Origin: CAZWZG01 sp964638245
GTDB lineage: Bacteria > Pseudomonadota > Alphaproteobacteria > Rhodobacterales > Rhodobacteraceae
Direction: 5' to 3'
Length of the DNA: 7,586 nt
Assembly: GCA_964638245.1 (NCBI GenBank)
Contig: CAZWZG010000150.1
Location: 1 to 7,586, forward strand
The translations under genes and the position numbers were made by a program. This document shows positions 5,695 through 7,586 of this stretch, in pieces. The notes beneath the pieces were generated by a model. The model was not told the DNA's origin. It did not search any database and worked only from the letters and a program-made list of their open reading frames with translations. Every line of letters begins with the position of its first letter. Within the stretch, counting starts at the first letter, position 1.

Positions 5695-5832
5695 GGAGGG
5701 CAGCGCCCGACCCTGGGTGAGCGCATGCCCCACGATTGGGCGACGTGATTGATGGTTCAAAACAGTTGCTCGTGTTCCGCGGATTGTAACGTCGCAAAAG
5801 CGCCCTCCCGGGGGGAGGGTCGGGCGCTGCCC
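5695..5832. repeat. structured repeat element, copy 2 (intact inverted repeats)
   Basis: The ends are a perfect 17-bp inverted repeat (5698-5714 with 5816-5832, GGGCAGCGCCCGACCCT and its complement). Pairing continues inward as 8 of 10 bases between 5715-5724 and 5800-5809, with six G residues bulged at 5810-5815. The arms enclose about 75 bases of interior that are related to the interior of copy 1. The organisation resembles a miniature inverted-repeat or REP-type element with no transposase. No target-site duplication is obvious. Transcribed in either direction it would fold into a long hairpin 21 bases downstream of the 116-aa gene's stop. Confidence 0.75.
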
Positions 5833-5853
5833 GGGCTAGTCGCCCGTGCGGGA

Positions 5854-6204
5854 CTAAATGCTCATCGCATCGCGATAGTGCGACAGCTGTGAAATAAACT
5901 GATCGATATTCTCTTCGATCCGACCTTTCTGGAGATACAAATTCCCGAATGCGTCGTTGGGCATATGAGAAGCCGGATAGTCCGGTGTCGCAACGACTTC
6001 CCACACCTCTTCACGGGTCCTGCGATCCGGGAGCAGCGGATCAATCATTAGAGAAAGTGTGCACCTCAATCCTTGTGGTGTTCGTTGGGAAGACAAAAGC
6101 CAGTGCTCTGCCGCCCACCAGTCCGAGCCATCCACGATCTCGTCGACACTCCAACCCGCAGCATCAAGCTTTGACACCAATTGTTCCCAAGTGCCTTTGG
6201 CCAT
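5854..6204 (-). CDS. hypothetical protein, 116 aa, downstream of rplP terminator
   Basis: I do not recognise this family. The predicted protein is soluble and acidic, with no signal peptide or membrane segment. Visible features are an amphipathic N-terminal stretch WEQLVSKLDAAGWSVDEI (6-23), a Trp-rich DWWAAEHWLL (28-37), RCTLSLMIDP (47-56), EVWEVVATPDYP (67-78) and a helical C-terminus EENIDQFISQLSHYRDAM. The alternating hydrophobic strands between helices suggest a small alpha/beta domain. The ATG at 6204 is 15 bases after the T-tract of the rplP terminator and has no clear Shine-Dalgarno sequence, so expression may depend on read-through or an unseen promoter. The frame is clean over 116 codons and the composition reads as coding, so I take it as a real gene; whether it is conserved after rplP in relatives is unknown to me. 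Confidence 0.65.
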   Translation of the reverse strand: MAKGTWEQLVSKLDAAGWSVDEIVDGSDWWAAEHWLLSSQRTPQGLRCTLSLMIDPLLPDRRTREEVWEVVATPDYPASHMPNDAFGNLYLQKGRIEENIDQFISQLSHYRDAMSI

Positions 6205-6219
6205 TGAACCAATCCGAAC

Positions 6220-6245
6220 AAAAAAGGCGGAGCAACCGCCCCGCC
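6220..6245 (-). terminator. rho-independent terminator after rplP
   Basis: On the minus strand GGCGGGGC (complement of 6238-6245) pairs with GCTCCGCC (complement of 6226-6233), an 8-bp stem with one G-U pair and a GGTT loop, followed at once by six T residues (complement of 6220-6225). This is a textbook intrinsic terminator 47 bases after the rplP stop codon. It would end the rplV-rpsC-rplP transcript before the interposed genes. Confidence 0.85.
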
Positions 6246-6264
6246 CTTCTTTATCTCAGTCTCC

Positions 6265-6285
6265 CACCCGGATCAGCACCGGGTG
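6265..6285 (-). other. first hairpin after rplP stop codon
   Basis: CACCCGG-ATCAGCA-CCGGGTG (plus-strand reading) is a perfect 7-bp inverted repeat starting 7 bases after the rplP stop. It has no T-tract and lies 19 bases upstream of the intrinsic terminator. It may protect the mRNA 3' end or assist termination. Confidence 0.55.
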
Positions 6286-6292
6286 AACCGGT

Positions 6293-6706
6293 TTACCAGT
6301 CCTCGCGAACCACCGTCCGGGTTTTGACCGGCAGCTTCATCGCCGCCAGACGCAGGGCTTCGCGGGCGACGTCGTCGTTCACGCCGTCGATCTCGAACAT
6401 GATCCGGCCCGGCTTGACCTTGCAGGCCCAGCGGTCGACCGAACCCTTACCTTTACCCATCCGGACCTCGATCGGCTTGGCCGTGATCGGGGTGTCGGGA
6501 AAGATGCGGATCCAGACGCGGCCCTGACGCTTCATGTGACGCGTCATGGCCCGACGGGCGGCTTCGATCTGGCGGGCGGTGATACGCTCGGGCTCGACCG
6601 CTTTCAGACCATAAGAGCCGAAGTTCAGATCCGAACCCCCCTTGGCCTCGCCGCGAATACGGCCTTTGTGCATCTTGCGGAATTTTGTGCGCTTTGGTTG
6701 CAGCAT
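6293..6706 (-). CDS. rplP: 50S ribosomal protein L16
   Basis: L16 is a large-subunit protein that helps organise the tRNA-binding region near the peptidyl transferase centre. The 137-aa product is full length. MLQPKRTKFRKMHKGRIRG at the N-terminus, ITARQIEAARRAMTRHMKR (42-60), the RMGKGKGSVDRWACKVKPG loop and the GRIMFEIDG strand are diagnostic. AAGGAG lies 8 bases before the ATG at 6706, and 12 bases separate it from the rpsC stop, so it is part of the same transcript. The unusual point is what follows: instead of rpmC there are two hairpins, the second with a T-tract, so this looks like the last gene of the upstream half of a split S10 operon. Confidence 0.98.
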   Translation of the reverse strand: MLQPKRTKFRKMHKGRIRGEAKGGSDLNFGSYGLKAVEPERITARQIEAARRAMTRHMKRQGRVWIRIFPDTPITAKPIEVRMGKGKGSVDRWACKVKPGRIMFEIDGVNDDVAREALRLAAMKLPVKTRTVVREDW

Positions 6707-6718
6707 CTCTAAATCTCC

Positions 6719-7426
6719 TTACCGACGGCCGCCGGCGCCACGGGGCGCAGGACCATCCTGGAGCTCTTGCTGACGACGATCACGAGCCGACGGATCGTGC
6801 TCCATGATTTCGCCTTTGAAGATCCAGGTCTTGATGCCGATGATGCCGTAAGGCGTCATTGCTTCAGCGGTGGCATAGTCGATATCCGCGCGCAATGTGT
6901 GCAGCGGAACGCGGCCCTCACGGTACCACTCTGTCCGCGCGATTTCCGCGCCGCCCAAACGACCGGCCAGGTTCACACGGATGCCAAGGGCGCCCATGCG
7001 CATTGCGTTCTGCACACCGCGCTTCATCGCACGCCGAAAGCTGACACGACGCTCAAGCTGCTGGGCGATATTCTCGGCCACCAGTTGCGCGTCCAGCTCG
7101 GGCTTGCGAACCTCAACAATATTGAGGTGCAGCTCGGCCTTGGTCATCGATGCAAGCTTTTTGCGGAGCGTTTCGATGTCCGCGCCTTTCTTGCCGATGA
7201 TCACGCCGGGACGTGCGGTGTGAACGGTCACGCGGCATTTGCCGTGCGGACGCTCGATGATCACCTTGGACACACCGGCCTGCTTGGCCTCTTCCTTGAT
7301 GAACTCGCGGATTTTCAGGTCTTCCAGAAGAAGATCACCGTAGTCCTTGGTGTTGGCGTACCAACGGCTGTCCCAGGTCCGGTTGACCTGAAGCCGCATG
7401 CCAATCGGGTTTACTTTCTGACCCAT
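6719..7426 (-). CDS. rpsC: 30S ribosomal protein S3
   Basis: S3 lines the mRNA entry channel of the small subunit and has helicase-related activity at the entry site. The 235-aa product has the canonical N-terminus MGQKVNPIGMRLQVNRTWDS, a type II KH domain with the GKKG loop at residues 78-81 within RPGVIIGKKGADIE, and the C-terminal domain blocks NAMRMGALGIRVNLAGRLGG and ARTEWYREGRVPLHTLRADI. The C-terminus after about residue 210 is a basic, Gln/Gly/Arg-rich tail. The ATG at 7426 overlaps the rplV stop by one base (TAATG), with GAGGAG 8 bases upstream inside rplV, so the two are translationally coupled. Confidence 0.98.
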   Translation of the reverse strand: MGQKVNPIGMRLQVNRTWDSRWYANTKDYGDLLLEDLKIREFIKEEAKQAGVSKVIIERPHGKCRVTVHTARPGVIIGKKGADIETLRKKLASMTKAELHLNIVEVRKPELDAQLVAENIAQQLERRVSFRRAMKRGVQNAMRMGALGIRVNLAGRLGGAEIARTEWYREGRVPLHTLRADIDYATAEAMTPYGIIGIKTWIFKGEIMEHDPSARDRRQQELQDGPAPRGAGGRR

Positions 7427-7586
7427 TACGCCTGCTCCTCGATCTGGCGGACCTTGATGGTGAGTTCCGAAAACGGCTTGATGATGCGACCGAACCGGCC
7501 ACGCGCACGCGGGCGACCGCGCTTGAGTGTCAGGTTCTTGCCGACATAGGCCTCGGTCACGATCAGCTCGTCCACGTCAAGGTTAT
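7426..7586 (-). CDS. rplV: 50S ribosomal protein L22, 5' part beyond window
   Basis: The last 52-53 residues of L22 are visible; the start lies outside the window. Reading back from the TAA at 7428-7426 the sequence includes NLDVDELIVTEAYVGKN and LTLKRGRPRARGRFGRI, then KPFSELTIKVRQIEEQA at the C-terminus. The basic RPRARGR block is characteristic of the L22 beta-hairpin region, which reaches into the peptide exit tunnel. Its position directly before rpsC is the standard S10-operon order rplV-rpsC-rplP. Confidence 0.96.
   Translation of the reverse strand, partial: NLDVDELIVTEAYVGKNLTLKRGRPRARGRFGRIIKPFSELTIKVRQIEEQA

Noticed and set aside
5474..5832. Possible CRISPR array
   Set aside because: There are only two copies about 221 bases apart with terminal inverted arms and related interiors; there are no short regular repeats with unique spacers.
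5832..5855. GC-rich inverted repeats just after the 116-aa gene as its terminator
   Set aside because: Short overlapping stems (CGGGC/GCCCG at 5832-5846) without a T-tract; likely a by-product of the adjacent repeat arm.
5519..6004. 161-codon minus-strand open frame across the repeat region
   Set aside because: It crosses the inverted repeats and the 3' part of the 116-aa gene in another frame; the composition is Arg/Pro/Ser-rich and no ribosome-binding site or domain is seen.
6767..7549. Long plus-strand open frame opposite rpsC and rplV
   Set aside because: It is the antisense shadow of two unmistakable ribosomal protein genes in high-GC DNA; its product has no family character.

Overview
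The window looks like part of an alphaproteobacterial chromosome, most likely a Rhodobacterales (Roseobacter-group) organism. The reasons are the sequence character of the visible ribosomal proteins S17, L29, L16, S3 and L22, the generally high GC of the host-like genes (two 60-base samples gave 60% and 63%), and a TTGCCA-N17-TATACG promoter preceded by an A-tract. The taxonomic call is inference from recognition, not from a search.

Layout. Both ends hold pieces of the S10 ribosomal protein operon, all on the minus strand. At the right edge are the 3' end of rplV (L22), then rpsC (S3) and rplP (L16). At the left edge are rpmC (L29) and the 5' part of rpsQ (S17). In most bacteria rplP and rpmC are adjacent and cotranscribed. 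Here they are about 5.9 kb apart. The upstream half ends in a rho-independent terminator just after rplP, and the downstream half has a recognisable sigma70-type promoter about 80 bases before rpmC.

The interposed segment holds, from right to left: (1) a 116-aa hypothetical protein starting 15 bases after the rplP terminator; (2) a 456-base gene-free stretch with two diverged copies of a structured repeat with terminal inverted repeats, separated by a pair of smaller palindromes; (3) a 75-aa three-helix membrane protein; (4) an HxlR-family regulator on the plus strand, convergent with (3); (5) divergent from it, a minus-strand cluster of a tandem SnoaL-like protein, a Pr6Pr-type six-helix membrane protein and a TIGR02466-type putative 2OG-Fe(II) oxygenase, the last two overlapping by one base; (6) a large AT-richer OafA/YrhL-type acyltransferase with a C-terminal SGNH domain, probably acquired by transfer.

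How they may work together. The HxlR regulator and the SnoaL-like gene share a 91-base divergent region with two 11-base palindromes, 18 bases apart, that look like the regulator's operator. A 19-bp imperfect hairpin between the SnoaL-like and Pr6Pr genes reaches to the ribosome-binding region of the latter, so expression within this cluster may be uneven. The acyltransferase probably modifies a cell-surface glycan and reads toward rpmC with no clear terminator. I did not find a CRISPR array, transposase, tRNA or a recognisable defence system. The most unusual things here are architectural: the split ribosomal operon, the repeat element and the intergenic hairpins.
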